Assembly: GCA_024684035.1 (NCBI GenBank)
Contig: JAIKXQ010000005.1
Span: 47,626 to 111,625, forward strand
From: Eubacterium sp.
GTDB lineage: Bacteria > Bacillota > Clostridia > Lachnospirales > Lachnospiraceae
DNA length: 64,000 nt
Reading direction: 5' to 3'
Shown here piece after piece: positions 34,226 through 43,278 of this stretch. A model generated the notes under the pieces. The model saw only the letters and a program-made list of their open reading frames with translations. It was not told the origin of the DNA and did not search any database. How positions within the stretch are numbered: position 1 is the first letter of the stretch; each line of letters begins with the position of its first letter. The position numbers were made by a program, and so were the translations under genes.

Positions 34226-34255
34226 GAACCGGCACTTTGGAGTGCCGGTTCTTTT
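34226..34255 (+). terminator. Terminator of the ech operon
   Basis: Perfect 11-bp stem GAACCGGCACT / AGTGCCGGTTC with loop TTGG-type and four Ts. Confidence 0.88.
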
Positions 34256-34290
34256 GGGCTCACAGAAGATTCTGTGAATTCCCTGTGGGG

Positions 34291-34428
34291 CAAAACGCTC
34301 CGCGGGATGCGCAGCTCGCAGATAAGAAGATCGCTTACGCGATTCTGCTCGCGCGCCAAAGTCCTGCTGCGCTCCCCTCAGGAGTGAGGGGATGGTGGAG
34401 TCGAAGTCCGCTTGCGGACTTTGTTCTG
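34291..34428 (+). repeat. Dispersed intergenic repeat, family B, copy 1
   Basis: 138 nt beginning CAAAACGCTCCGC and ending GAAGTCCGCTTGCGGACTT then TGTTCTG. The second copy at 62471-62608 has the same length, with about 15 mismatches and two compensating single-base indels counted by eye. It contains small inverted repeats (ATCGCTTACGCGAT, AGTCCGCTTGCGGACT). No transposase or target duplication is seen. It separates the ech terminator from hypF. Downstream to 34702 the sequence is AT-rich and shows no gene. Confidence 0.85.
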
Positions 34429-34702
34429 TATATGGATGAATAACAGGCGATTTCAGACTAACGAAATGCAAAGAAATGCAGATTTGTTTAAATTTCTGAT
34501 TGAAAAAAATGTCAAAAAAAACGATAATTATAAGTATGTATAGGGCAGTTATGATAAACGCGAAACTCTGCGGTTTCACATCTGCAGGATAGAAAGTCAG
34601 TAAAGCAACAAGGGATTCAAGTTTTTTTACAGTACAGTAGACAAGAAACTCGCGCATGCTTTCGGGTGGGATCTGTCTTCCTTTCTTCAGAGGAGTCTGT
34701 GA

Positions 34703-37258
34703 ATGCGAAGAGGAATGGAGCCGGCGGGGAATGTGTGCGATCTAGTGAGGAAACCGTATAGTATGAAGAACTGTGAAATCACAGTATACGGACTGGTTCA
34801 GGGCATTGGCTACAGACCGTTCGTTGCAGAGATGGCTGAAAAGTTGGATATTCACGGAAATGTCAGAAACGCCGGCGGTGTCGTGATCGTGATTGCCCGC
34901 GGCGAGGACGGGAAAGTGGAGGATCTGATTGAGGCACTCAGATGTAAAGCCCCGGCAGGAGCACGCATCGATCAGATCACCGTCGATGAGATTTCGGAGT
35001 CCGATTTCAACGAGAAGACATATGCCGCGAATTCATTCAGGATCGTGGAGAGTGATGATCACACGGAAGAGCTTGTTCTTCTTCCGCCGGATCTTCCTAC
35101 GTGTCCGGAATGCGAGAGGGATCTCTTCGATTCGAAGAACAGGAGAAGATATCACTATCCTTTCAACAGTTGTGTGAAGTGCGGGCCGAGATACAGCATC
35201 ATGCATTCCATTCCCTATGACAGGGAGAACACAACAATGGAAGGCTTTCTTATCTGTGATGCATGTCGTGAGGAATACGGAACCAGGGGAGATGTGCGGA
35301 GGCATGCACAGACGATTGCCTGTGCGGAATGCGGCCCCCAGCTTCGTCTGGTGGGTTCCGATCACAATGAGATGGCTCACGAAGACTGGGGCGGTACCGT
35401 ACGAAAAAATCCGGAGCAGTATAAGTACAGAAAAGAGAATATCAAGCAGTTGATCGGGCGACATGGTCAGCTGATCGGAGATATGGCTCTTACCACAGGA
35501 ATCCGGGAACTGAAGGCCGGAGCTGTGGTGGCTGTCAAGGATATCGGCGGCTTCCATCTGGCCTTTCTTCCGACGGATAGCGAGCCGGGCAGACGGGTTC
35601 GGGAATTTAAGAAGAGAGATAACAAACCTTTCGCCGTCATGTTTCCGAGTGTGGAATCCATTCGGGAATATTGTGAAGTGTCTGCCAAAGAAGAAGAGAT
35701 TCTTCTGTCAGATCCCAGACCCATTGTACTTCTCCGGAAGAAACCGGGGATGGATTTCGTTCCGGAAGTCTGCGGAAGGAGCGACCGCATCGGGTGTATG
35801 CTCCCGTGCAATCCGCTTCAGATCCTCCTTCTGAAGGAGGTGGGACCGCTTGTCATGACCAGCGGAAACCGTGGCGGGGAACCGATTATTATCCGGGACG
35901 AGGACATGATGAAGTATATCAACAGAGGCTGTCCGGATTTCATGCTCACCCATGACAGGGAGATACTGACACCTCTCGATGATTCGATTTATCAGGTGAC
36001 GAAGTCGCAGATGGAGGACGGTACTGTCCGCGAGATCGTTCAGATTATCAGAAGAGCCCGCGGGCTCGTGCCGGAACCGGTGATTCTTAGGGACAGGCTT
36101 GTTCCCCAGGATCTCTTTGCGGCAGGAGGTGATCTGAAGAATACCTTTGCTCTGGCCAGAGGAAGAGCGGTTTATCTGTCCGCTCATTTCGGAGATCTGG
36201 TGGATCTGGATGCCGCAAAGGCGAGGACGAAAGCCATTCACCATATGGAAGCTCTGTTCCGTCTGGCACCGGAGTGGGCAGTTGCGGATAAGCATCCGAA
36301 TTATATTTCCACCCGGGCGGCGGAAGAAAGTTTCGGATCGGAGAACGTCGATAAGGTACAGCATCATCACGCGCACGTGCTGTCGGTAATTGCCGAGCAT
36401 GGTCTGCGGGGTAAAGTACTGGGGCTTGCCTTCGATGGCACCGGTTTCGGCGATGACGGTACCGTCTGGGGAAGTGAATTTCTACTTTGTGACGCGGAGC
36501 ATCCATCTTCCTACCGGAGACTTGGACATCTTCGCACGGTAAAAGCACTCGGCGCCGATGAAGCCTCGAAAAACGCGAAACTGATGGCGGCCTGCTATAT
36601 GTACGATGCCGAGGACAGGCATCTGATCAGTGAGGATGTGGATCAGGATGAAATCCTTGATCCGGAGAAACATCAGATGGTTAATATCGCACTCAAGGCG
36701 GATTTCAATACTTTCCGGACGTCATCCATGAGCAGGCTCTTTGATGCCGCAGCTGTGATCCTTAGGATTTGCGAACACAACAGCTATGAGGGTGAGTGTC
36801 CGATTATGCTGGAGAAGGCCGCCTCGGAAGCGGCAGCAAAGCTGGAGCGCGAAGAGTATCCGAAGGATCTTCTGGATCGGATCAACAGCCGTGCCAAGCT
36901 CAGATTTGTCCTCGAAAAAGAGAACGGTGTGTGGACGGCAGACGCGTCCCGGATGATTGCAGACCTTCGAATGGCAAAGGACGCGCTGATCCCTCCGGAT
37001 GAGCTTGCGCTGGAGTTCCATGCGGCGGTGGTGGACATGATTGTCAGGATCACAGAGAACATCTGCAGAGACCTGAGAGAAGAAGGTGAAGTGATCCGAA
37101 CGATTGCTCTTGCGGGAGGAACGTTCCTGAACCGGATCATTCTCTCACATGCGGTTGCGGAACTCACGAATCGGGGATATGATGTATATGTCAATGAGAA
37201 GGTTCCGTCTGGAGACGGCGGTCTTCCTCTTGGACAGGTATATGCCCTTACGAAGTGA
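34703..37258 (+). CDS. hypF: Carbamoyltransferase HypF (hydrogenase maturation)
   Basis: 851 residues, longer than the usual 750 or so. Domains in order: acylphosphatase (GLVQGIGYRPFV), two C4 zinc-finger-like motifs (CPECERDLFD/CVKCGP and CDACREEY/CAECGP), YrdC-like (AVVAVKDIGGFHLAF, KRDNKPFAVMF, MLPCNPLQILLL) and Kae1-like carbamoyltransferase (HHHAHVLSV, FDGTGFGDDG, LAGGTFLNR). It makes carbamoyl-AMP and hands the carbamoyl group to HypE for the CN ligands of the NiFe site. The start at 34703 has AGAGGAG seven bases before it; an ATG at 34763 with a poorer SD is the alternative. Heads the hyp cluster. Confidence 0.95.
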   Translation: MRRGMEPAGNVCDLVRKPYSMKNCEITVYGLVQGIGYRPFVAEMAEKLDIHGNVRNAGGVVIVIARGEDGKVEDLIEALRCKAPAGARIDQITVDEISESDFNEKTYAANSFRIVESDDHTEELVLLPPDLPTCPECERDLFDSKNRRRYHYPFNSCVKCGPRYSIMHSIPYDRENTTMEGFLICDACREEYGTRGDVRRHAQTIACAECGPQLRLVGSDHNEMAHEDWGGTVRKNPEQYKYRKENIKQLIGRHGQLIGDMALTTGIRELKAGAVVAVKDIGGFHLAFLPTDSEPGRRVREFKKRDNKPFAVMFPSVESIREYCEVSAKEEEILLSDPRPIVLLRKKPGMDFVPEVCGRSDRIGCMLPCNPLQILLLKEVGPLVMTSGNRGGEPIIIRDEDMMKYINRGCPDFMLTHDREILTPLDDSIYQVTKSQMEDGTVREIVQIIRRARGLVPEPVILRDRLVPQDLFAAGGDLKNTFALARGRAVYLSAHFGDLVDLDAAKARTKAIHHMEALFRLAPEWAVADKHPNYISTRAAEESFGSENVDKVQHHHAHVLSVIAEHGLRGKVLGLAFDGTGFGDDGTVWGSEFLLCDAEHPSSYRRLGHLRTVKALGADEASKNAKLMAACYMYDAEDRHLISEDVDQDEILDPEKHQMVNIALKADFNTFRTSSMSRLFDAAAVILRICEHNSYEGECPIMLEKAASEAAAKLEREEYPKDLLDRINSRAKLRFVLEKENGVWTADASRMIADLRMAKDALIPPDELALEFHAAVVDMIVRITENICRDLREEGEVIRTIALAGGTFLNRIILSHAVAELTNRGYDVYVNEKVPSGDGGLPLGQVYALTK

Positions 37259-37301
37259 GGATGCAGCGCCTGAGAATGATAAGGAACTGAGGTAAGTACA
37301 G

Positions 37302-37523
37302 ATGTGTGTTGCATTACCCGGAGAGGTAATTGAAGTAAAAGGAGCCGATGCGGTTGTGGATTTTTCCGGCAACAGAGTGACGGCAAAAGCGGGACTGACA
37401 GAAGTGAAGCCGGGAGATCGTGTATTGGTACACGCCGGCTGCATCATTCAGAAGGTCACCGCGAAGGAAGCTGAAGAGATGGAAGAGCTGATGAGAGATC
37501 TGGAGGCTTTTGACGCGGATTGA
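37302..37523 (+). CDS. hypC: Hydrogenase assembly chaperone HypC
   Basis: 73 residues starting MCVALPGEVIEV; the Cys at position 2 and the MC-x-x-x-P-G start are diagnostic, and the Cys carries iron with HypD. DRVLVHAGCIIQKV is the usual second half. It follows hypF by 43 bp and is closed by a hairpin at 37567 before hypD. Confidence 0.95.
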   Translation: MCVALPGEVIEVKGADAVVDFSGNRVTAKAGLTEVKPGDRVLVHAGCIIQKVTAKEAEEMEELMRDLEAFDAD

Positions 37524-37566
37524 ATAAGGCGGCTTTTCCTTGTATATGAGATCAGAAGGCAGTTTG

Positions 37567-37598
37567 ACAAAAACGGACAGAGATGTCCGTTTTTGTTT
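37567..37598 (+). terminator. Terminator between hypC and hypD
   Basis: ACAAAAACGGACA / TGTCCGTTTTTGT perfect 13-bp stem, loop GAGA, then TT. The symmetry makes it work on either strand. It should reduce read-through into hypD. Confidence 0.75.
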
Positions 37599-37692
37599 GC
37601 CAAATTACAGGTAAGGGCAGGTTTCGTTTTTCCTGAATACGACCCTTTACCTGTTTCATGAAATAAATGAAAAATGAAAGTGAGAGACTGAT

Positions 37693-38739
37693 ATGAAACT
37701 TGAGGATATCGTCAGATACCTGGCAGAATATGACGGGCCGGAGATGAACATCATGGAAGTGTGCGGAAGTCATACCGCGGCCATTTCAAAGAACGGCATT
37801 CCGGATATGCTCTCGGAAAAACTTCATCTGGTGTCAGGCCCGGGCTGTCCAGTGTGTGTGACGCCTTCCTCCTATGTGGACAGACTTATTGAACTGTCTA
37901 TGAAACCGGATCACTGTGTGGTTACGTTCGGGGATCTGCTGCGGGTTCCGGGGAGTGTGAGAAGTCTCTCTCAGGCCAAAGGAGATGGGGCGAGAGTAAT
38001 CATGGTGTACTCGCCGATGGATGTTTTGAAACTGGCAGAGAAAGAACCACAGACCACCTTTGTCTTTGCGGCAGTTGGATTTGAGACCACAACCCCGGTC
38101 TACGCACTTCTTATGCAGCAGCTTGTTGAAGGGGATGTCCGGAACGTGAAGCTGCTGACGGCGTTGAAGACTATGCCGGAAGTGATCGGACATCTCTGCA
38201 GTGCCGGCGCTCCGGTACAGGGCTTTCTGGCTCCCGGGCATGTTTCGGTAATCACCGGAGCGGCTGTCTTCCGCCCGGTCGCAGAGCGGTATGGCATACC
38301 CTTCGGAGTGGCCGGATTCACAGGACAGGAGATTCTGATGGCTCTTTACGCGATTGTCAGACTCAGAGGCAGGGGAGAGGTGAAAAATCTATATCCTTCG
38401 GTAGTCACGGAGGAAGGAAATACAGAGGCAAAGCGTCTGGTGGAGCGCTTTTTTGAACCGGCAGATGCCGCCTGGAGAGGCATGGGGGAGGTCGCCGGAT
38501 CCGGACGTATCCTCCGGCAGGAATACCGTGCCTTTGATGCAGGAAGTAGTGATTTGACAGAAGACAGGAAGATCAATCAGGCCTGCCGCTGCGATCAGGT
38601 TCTTATGGGCAAGAAGAAACCTACGGACTGTCCTCTTTTCGGCAAAGTGTGTACACCGCTGACGCCTCAGGGGGCATGTATGGTCTCCACAGAAGGAAGC
38701 TGTTTCACCTGGCTCTCCTCGAATCGAAAAAGGAGTTGA
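37693..38739 (+). CDS. hypD: Hydrogenase maturation protein HypD
   Basis: 348 residues with the family's conserved Cys motifs: MEVCGSHTAAI, SGPGCPVCVTP, FAAVGFETTTP, and the C-terminal [4Fe-4S] site with CRCDQVLMGKKKPTDCPLFGKVCTP. HypD with HypC is the scaffold on which the Fe(CN)2CO unit is built. No hypA or hypB is present between the hyp genes. Confidence 0.95.
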   Translation: MKLEDIVRYLAEYDGPEMNIMEVCGSHTAAISKNGIPDMLSEKLHLVSGPGCPVCVTPSSYVDRLIELSMKPDHCVVTFGDLLRVPGSVRSLSQAKGDGARVIMVYSPMDVLKLAEKEPQTTFVFAAVGFETTTPVYALLMQQLVEGDVRNVKLLTALKTMPEVIGHLCSAGAPVQGFLAPGHVSVITGAAVFRPVAERYGIPFGVAGFTGQEILMALYAIVRLRGRGEVKNLYPSVVTEEGNTEAKRLVERFFEPADAAWRGMGEVAGSGRILRQEYRAFDAGSSDLTEDRKINQACRCDQVLMGKKKPTDCPLFGKVCTPLTPQGACMVSTEGSCFTWLSSNRKRS

Positions 38740-38801
38740 ACCCCCGGGTAATCAGTTGTGCATAGGATACAGAACCGATGGTTTTCGTCGAAAAGATATC
38801 T

Positions 38802-38830
38802 TTGACAGTAATTCCGTTATTCTGTATAAT
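38802..38830 (+). promoter_or_regulatory. Promoter of hypE
   Basis: Consensus TTGACA (38802-38807), 17-nt spacer, TATAAT (38825-38830), about 98 nt upstream of the hypE start. A perfect match to the housekeeping sigma consensus. Confidence 0.85.
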
Positions 38831-38927
38831 TAACGTGAAATATTATGGTTGCAGAACGCCAAATAGACAATGTTTTTTTAAAAATTTTGAATCCTGCGAC
38901 AGGAAAGAGTTTCAAAGGAGTATGTAC

Positions 38928-39935
38928 ATGAACAGACAGAAAGTGATTACCATGGTTCATGGAAGTGGCGGACAGGCGACGGAAAACCTGATCGATGAAA
39001 TATTTGACAAAGAGTTTGACAATGATACCCTGCATGAAATGGAGGACAGCGCGGTTGTTCCGGGAAGCGGAAGAATAGCCATCACGACGGACAGCTTTGT
39101 GGTGTCACCGCTGGAGTTCAGGGGCGGTGATATCGGACGGCTGTGCGTCTGTGGAACGGTGAATGATCTGCTGATGCGTGGAGCTATCCCGAAGTACCTG
39201 ACCTGCGGCTTTATCCTGGAAGAGGGACTTCGGGTAGAGACCCTGCAGAGGGTGGTCCACTCCATGGCAGAGACCGCAAAGGAGGCGGGCATCCAGATCG
39301 TGGCCGGAGATACAAAGGTTGTGGAAGGAAACGGTGGCCTTTATATCAACACATCCGGTGTCGGCTTTGTTCCGGAGGGGGTTAATATCTCAGCGAAGAA
39401 GGCAAGAGCCGGAGACTTCATTCTTGTTTCAGGAACCATGGGAGATCACCACGCCGCGGTTCTCAGCGAGAGAATGAGTATTGATTCCAACATCGAGAGC
39501 GACAACGCACCCCTCGGCGAGATGGTAAACGGCCTGATCAAAGCAGGCGTGAACCTTCACGTTCTCCGCGACATTACGAGGGGCGGTCTTGGAACCGTAT
39601 TGAAAGAGCTTGCGAAGGCCAGCGGAAAGGTCTTTTACATCGAGGAGAGCAAGGTGCCGGTGACTCCGAAAGTCAGGGATTTCTGCGGACTTCTCGGACT
39701 GGATCCCATCTACATGGGCAACGAAGGCAAGATGGTTGCCATCGTCGCGCCGGAGGACAAGGAGAAGGCACTCGGTATTATCCGTACTTCAAAGTATGGG
39801 GAACACGCAAGCGTGATCGGCTGCGTGGCTGAACCGGGAGAAGATGAGGCCGGTGATCTGATTATGAGAACGGCCATCGGTGGCAAGAGACGGATGGAAG
39901 CGCTCCAGGGTGAAGGACTTCCGAGGATCTGCTAG
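38928..39935 (+). CDS. hypE: Carbamoyl dehydratase HypE (hydrogenase maturation)
   Basis: The start is at 38928, seven bases after AAAGGAG; a longer frame from 38778 would run through the promoter. The 335-residue protein has the PurM-like fold motifs VHGSGGQATENLIDEIF, ITTDSFVVSPLEF, DITRGGLGTVLKELA and VAPEDKEKAL. It ends in PRIC, where the terminal Cys receives the carbamoyl group from HypF and is dehydrated to thiocyanate. It has its own promoter and terminator, so its level may be set apart from the other hyp genes. Confidence 0.95.
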   Translation: MNRQKVITMVHGSGGQATENLIDEIFDKEFDNDTLHEMEDSAVVPGSGRIAITTDSFVVSPLEFRGGDIGRLCVCGTVNDLLMRGAIPKYLTCGFILEEGLRVETLQRVVHSMAETAKEAGIQIVAGDTKVVEGNGGLYINTSGVGFVPEGVNISAKKARAGDFILVSGTMGDHHAAVLSERMSIDSNIESDNAPLGEMVNGLIKAGVNLHVLRDITRGGLGTVLKELAKASGKVFYIEESKVPVTPKVRDFCGLLGLDPIYMGNEGKMVAIVAPEDKEKALGIIRTSKYGEHASVIGCVAEPGEDEAGDLIMRTAIGGKRRMEALQGEGLPRIC

Positions 39936-39988
39936 AAAAATTGTAACAGGCAAATGGGGGAAAATTGAGCTCCTCGATGTTGTCTATA

Positions 39989-40020
39989 AAAAGCGGGACT
40001 GTAGTCCCGCTTTTGTTTTT
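39989..40020 (+). terminator. Terminator of hypE
   Basis: AAAAGCGGGACT / AGTCCCGCTTTT with a 2-nt GT centre, followed by GTTTTTG. Confidence 0.85.
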
Positions 40021-40058
40021 GTGTAGCGATTGATACAAGGGGAAAAGTGCGGAAGTGA

Positions 40059-40122
40059 CAGAGGTATACTCGCTCACACGTCGCTCTCGTCCTCAGCGCT
40101 CCGCCGCCTATTGCGGGGTGCT
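40059..40122 (-). repeat. Dispersed intergenic repeat, family A, copy 3 (inverted)
   Basis: The reverse complement carries the same core as the copies at 14406 and 59470 (AATAGGCGGCGGAGCGCTG, then GACGAGAGCGACGTG). It is the left part of a 220-nt GC-rich composite. Confidence 0.8.
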
Positions 40123-40283
40123 CCCGCAAAAAGCTCAACCGCTTTGTCTTATGCCCTTCGGGCGATGTCCAAAGCGGGTCTACGCTCCGCTTCGGTCCGC
40201 GCTAAGCGAACGTCCCCCGGACGTTCAGCGCCTCAGACATTGCACGGCTACGCTCCGCTTGCGGACTTTGTTCTATCAACTTC
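40123..40283 (+). repeat. GC-rich composite repeat block sharing its end with family B
   Basis: A dense run of short palindromes (GCCCTTCGGGC, AACGTCCCCCGGACGTT) that ends CGCTCCGCTTGCGGACTTTG, the same as the 3' end of family B. With copy 3 of family A directly to its left it looks like two mobile repeats joined. No protein gene is supported here. Confidence 0.6.
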
Positions 40284-40364
40284 CTGGAGAAGTGATCGGG
40301 ATAGTCGAAGATGAATCACTTCGGCGGGGGCAAGCAATGTTCTCTGACAACCGGCATACAACGA

Positions 40365-40434
40365 AGAACGGAGGACGTCTCCGTCCTCCGTTCTAAGACC
40401 GGTGCGAAGCAGCTGAGTAGCTTCAGACACCGGC
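40365..40434. other. Two consecutive strong hairpins, unknown function
   Basis: First: AGAACGGAGGACG / CGTCCTCCGTTCT (40365-40377 with 40382-40394), loop TCTC, perfect 13 bp. Second: ACCGGTG...GAAGC / GCTTC...CACCGG (40398-40434). No T-run follows on the plus strand. They may be transcript-end structures for the minus-strand acetyltransferase gene (stop at 40510) or part of a structured RNA. Confidence 0.5.
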
Positions 40435-40509
40435 CAAGGTGTCAAATGAAATAGAATGTAGTGTATCTGCAGATATAGTGTTACGGGGGGATCTGCAGGG
40501 ACATCCGGC

Positions 40510-41034
40510 TTAGAAAAAGCTGTGTGTCCACCGCACTACGCGGTTTCCGTTGGCAGAAATTCTGGATGATGCTGTTTTGACAAAATCAAATTCTTCGCAG
40601 AACCTTGCAGTAGCCACATCGTCAGCGAGAATCCAGATGCAGGCTGTGCTGATGTTCTGATGTTCCATGTTCCTGAGAAAACTTGTGATCATTCTGCGGC
40701 CGATACCCTGGCATCGCCATTCCGGGTCAACATACAAACCACGGATTTCCACACATTCAGTGAGGGAGTTGTTCAGCCAGCAGTTCTGATCGGTCAATGA
40801 ATGCTTGCATGTGGCGGAGAATGTCGTCCATGCAACCATGCCCTTGACGATTCCTTCGTCTTCACAGACATATATGAATGTGCGGGAAGCATGATCTGTG
40901 CGAAGGAAAGTAGTGAGTTCATTGCGCTGTCTCCGATAAAGGTCCTTCAGACAGGCGCCGGAAGCGGCCTTTTCAGAGAGGAGAAGGATTTTGTTTAACC
41001 TCAGCGCATCGCTTGTTGCTGCTGACCTGATCAT
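40510..41034 (-). CDS. GNAT-family N-acetyltransferase
   Basis: The start is placed at 41034, nine bases after AAGGAG; the ATG at 41043 touches that site directly. The 174-residue protein has the GNAT core: VWTTFSATC-type strand region, then RGLYVDPEWRCQGIGRRMITSF, where Q-G-I-G-R binds the acetyl-CoA pyrophosphate, and a final ARFCEEFDFVKT strand-helix. It acetylates an unknown amine. It stands alone on the minus strand between repeat block and glnS; a -10 TATAAT is at 41103-41098. Confidence 0.85.
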   Translation of the reverse strand: MIRSAATSDALRLNKILLLSEKAASGACLKDLYRRQRNELTTFLRTDHASRTFIYVCEDEGIVKGMVAWTTFSATCKHSLTDQNCWLNNSLTECVEIRGLYVDPEWRCQGIGRRMITSFLRNMEHQNISTACIWILADDVATARFCEEFDFVKTASSRISANGNRVVRWTHSFF

Positions 41035-41097
41035 AAATATCATCTCCTTACGAAACAGTGTTAAAAATACTACTTAAATTTCGCCAACGTTTCGTTA

Positions 41098-41127
41098 ATT
41101 ATAGTTTACACCAGAATGGCAGAAAAA
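41098..41127 (-). promoter_or_regulatory. Possible promoter of the acetyltransferase gene
   Basis: On the minus strand a perfect TATAAT (41103-41098) with a weak -35 (TTTTCT) 17 nt before it. Confidence 0.45.
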
Positions 41128-41405
41128 GGAAGTGAAAAATAGTTAAAAGTGTGTAAAAATGTTTGGATAATGCAATGAAATTGTAAAAAACTAACAATGT
41201 TGTAATGGTTTCCTAAAAATAATTTACTAAAACGTTTACGTCATACACGCGCTCCAAAAGTCACATAAATGAGCAAAATATCAAAAACAATGTGTGACCT
41301 CTCACCTGTTGCGGAGGTTTCGAACATGAAAATGATATGCGTTTTTTGTCTTGTTTCGCTGTTTGGATGGAAATTGGTCAAATAATTTTATATTTTGAAA
41401 AATCT
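41128..41405. other. AT-rich intergenic stretch, nothing recognised
   Basis: Poly-A/T runs and no open frame with an SD. I looked for a T-box (conserved AGGGUGGNACCGCG, specifier loop) upstream of glnS and found none. Confidence 0.4.
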
Positions 41406-41433
41406 TTGAAAACACAGGGATGTATGATATATT
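41406..41433 (+). promoter_or_regulatory. Promoter of glnS
   Basis: TTGAAA (41406-41411), 16-nt spacer, TATATT (41428-41433), 45 nt before the start codon. Confidence 0.65.
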
Positions 41434-41478
41434 ATAGAAATGTTAAACTGCATTCTTATGCATTGAGGAGGAACTGGC

Positions 41479-43164
41479 ATGGCTAACGAAGAAACTTCGA
41501 AAACTGAGAGAGAAGTTGTTTCGAGAAATTTTATTGAGCAGGAGATAGACAAGGATCTGAAAGAGGGAAAATACGAGGAAGTCGTTACCCGCTTTCCGCC
41601 GGAGCCGAACGGATACCTGCATATCGGACACGCAAAATCTATTCTGCTGAACTATGGAATTGCCAAGGAGTACGGCGGCCGGTTCAATATGCGTTTTGAT
41701 GATACAAACCCGACAAAAGAAAAAGGAGAGTTCGTCGATGCGATCAAGCGTGATGTTGAGTGGCTCGGCGCTAAATTTGACGGACCCTATTTTGCCTCAA
41801 ACTATTTCGAGAAAATGTATGAGGCGGCTGTGAAACTGATCCGTGACGGTAAAGCTTACGTATCGGATCTGAATGCTGAGGAGATGCGCGAGTACAGAGG
41901 TACGCTGACGGAGCCGGGAAAAGACGATCCGAATCGTGATCGAAGCATCGAGGAGAACCTGGATCTGTTTGAGCGCATGAAAAACGGAGAGTTTGAAGAC
42001 GGATCCAAAGTGCTTCGCGCAAAGATCGACATGAAGTCCGCAAATATCAATATGCGTGATCCGATCATCTACAGAATCGCTCATCTGCATCATCAGAATA
42101 CGGGTGATAAGTGGTGTATTTACCCGATGTATGATTTCGCACATCCGTTGGAGGATGCCTTCGAGGGTATCACACATTCTATCTGTACACTGGAGTTCGA
42201 AGACCATCGTCCGCTGTACAACTGGGTTGTTGAGAATGTGGGCTTTGCGCATCCGCCGAGACAGATCGAGTTTGCGAAACTTTATCTCACCAATGTGGTG
42301 ACCGGAAAGAGATATATTAAGAAACTGGTAGAGGACGGCGTAGTTGATGGCTGGGACGATCCCCGTCTTGTGTCCATCGCCGCTCTTCGCAGAAGGGGAT
42401 ATACGCCTGAATCTATCCAGAAGTTTGTGGAACTCGGAGGAATTTCGAAAGCAAACAGTTCTACGGACTATGCGATGCTTGAGTTCTGTATCCGCGATGA
42501 CCTCAAGACGAAAGTATCCCGTATGTATGCGGTTGTAGATCCGGTGAAACTTGTGATCGACAATTATCCGGAAGGTCAGGTCGAGGAATTTGATGTGCCG
42601 AACAATCCGGAGAACGAGGAACTCGGAAGCCGTAAAGTTACCTTCTCCAGAGAACTCTGGATTGAGAGAGAGGACTTTATGGAGGAGCCGCCGAAGAAGT
42701 ATTTCCGTCTCTTCCCCGGCAATGAAGTCCGTCTGATGCAGGCATATTTTGTGAAGTGTGTCGGATATGAGAAGGATGAAAACGGAAAAGTGACAACCGT
42801 GCACGTTACCTACGATCCCGAGAGCCGTGGCGGAAACAGCCCGGACGGACGCAAAGTCAAGGGAACGATTCACTGGGTGAATGCGTCGGATGCCCGCCAG
42901 GTTGAGATGCGTCTCTACGAGAACCTGATTGATGAAGAGAAGGGTGTGTACAACGAAGACGGTTCCATGAACATCAACCCGGATTCACTCAAGGTAGTAC
43001 AGGGTTACGTGGAGCCCGCGCTTGCAGAGGCGAAGGCATATGAGAGCTTCCAGTTCGTGCGCAACGGATTCTTTGTTGCAGACTGCAAGCTGAGCCAGCC
43101 CGGACAGCCTGTCTTCGGCCGTGTCGTATCGCTGAAGAGTTCCTTTAAACTGCCCAGGGCATAA
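41479..43164 (+). CDS. glnS: Glutamine--tRNA ligase
   Basis: 561 residues, the usual length. The class I motifs are present: [16 protein letters not shown] (HIGH) and [10 protein letters not shown] in the KMSKS position, a VTGKR variant of the more common [21 protein letters not shown]-like [10 protein letters not shown] and the C-terminal beta-barrel anticodon domain ([25 protein letters not shown]) follow. It charges tRNA-Gln directly. Many Firmicutes use GatCAB instead; clostridia often have glnS. SD GAGGAGGAA; own promoter. Confidence 0.96.
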   Translation: MANEETSKTEREVVSRNFIEQEIDKDLKEGKYEEVVTRFPPEPNGYLHIGHAKSILLNYGIAKEYGGRFNMRFDDTNPTKEKGEFVDAIKRDVEWLGAKFDGPYFASNYFEKMYEAAVKLIRDGKAYVSDLNAEEMREYRGTLTEPGKDDPNRDRSIEENLDLFERMKNGEFEDGSKVLRAKIDMKSANINMRDPIIYRIAHLHHQNTGDKWCIYPMYDFAHPLEDAFEGITHSICTLEFEDHRPLYNWVVENVGFAHPPRQIEFAKLYLTNVVTGKRYIKKLVEDGVVDGWDDPRLVSIAALRRRGYTPESIQKFVELGGISKANSSTDYAMLEFCIRDDLKTKVSRMYAVVDPVKLVIDNYPEGQVEEFDVPNNPENEELGSRKVTFSRELWIEREDFMEEPPKKYFRLFPGNEVRLMQAYFVKCVGYEKDENGKVTTVHVTYDPESRGGNSPDGRKVKGTIHWVNASDARQVEMRLYENLIDEEKGVYNEDGSMNINPDSLKVVQGYVEPALAEAKAYESFQFVRNGFFVADCKLSQPGQPVFGRVVSLKSSFKLPRA

Positions 43165-43211
43165 GGAAAAGGCAGATCGATACATCCGATAGAAATGAAT
43201 AGGATTATTTG

Positions 43212-43246
43212 CAGCACATCCGCGTCTCGTGACACTGGATGTGCTG
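43212..43246 (+). terminator. Hairpin after glnS
   Basis: CAGCACATCC / GGATGTGCTG with a 15-nt loop. There is no T-run, so termination would be weak or factor-dependent. Confidence 0.4.
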
Positions 43247-43278
43247 TGTGCTTTACAGGAAAGAAGTGAAATGTAATT

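Noticed and set aside
34237..34443. Open frames through the repeats (34237-34443, 62414-62698, 40030-40314, 40055-40396)
   Set aside because: No SD; the coding differences between the copies are not mainly synonymous; the DNA is explained by repeats.
38778..38927. Longer HypE starting at 38778
   Set aside because: It would include the consensus promoter; the SD and the family N-terminus support 38928.
41044..41478. T-box riboswitch upstream of glnS
   Set aside because: The conserved T-box bulge and terminator/antiterminator pair are absent; only an AT-rich leader and an ordinary promoter are seen.
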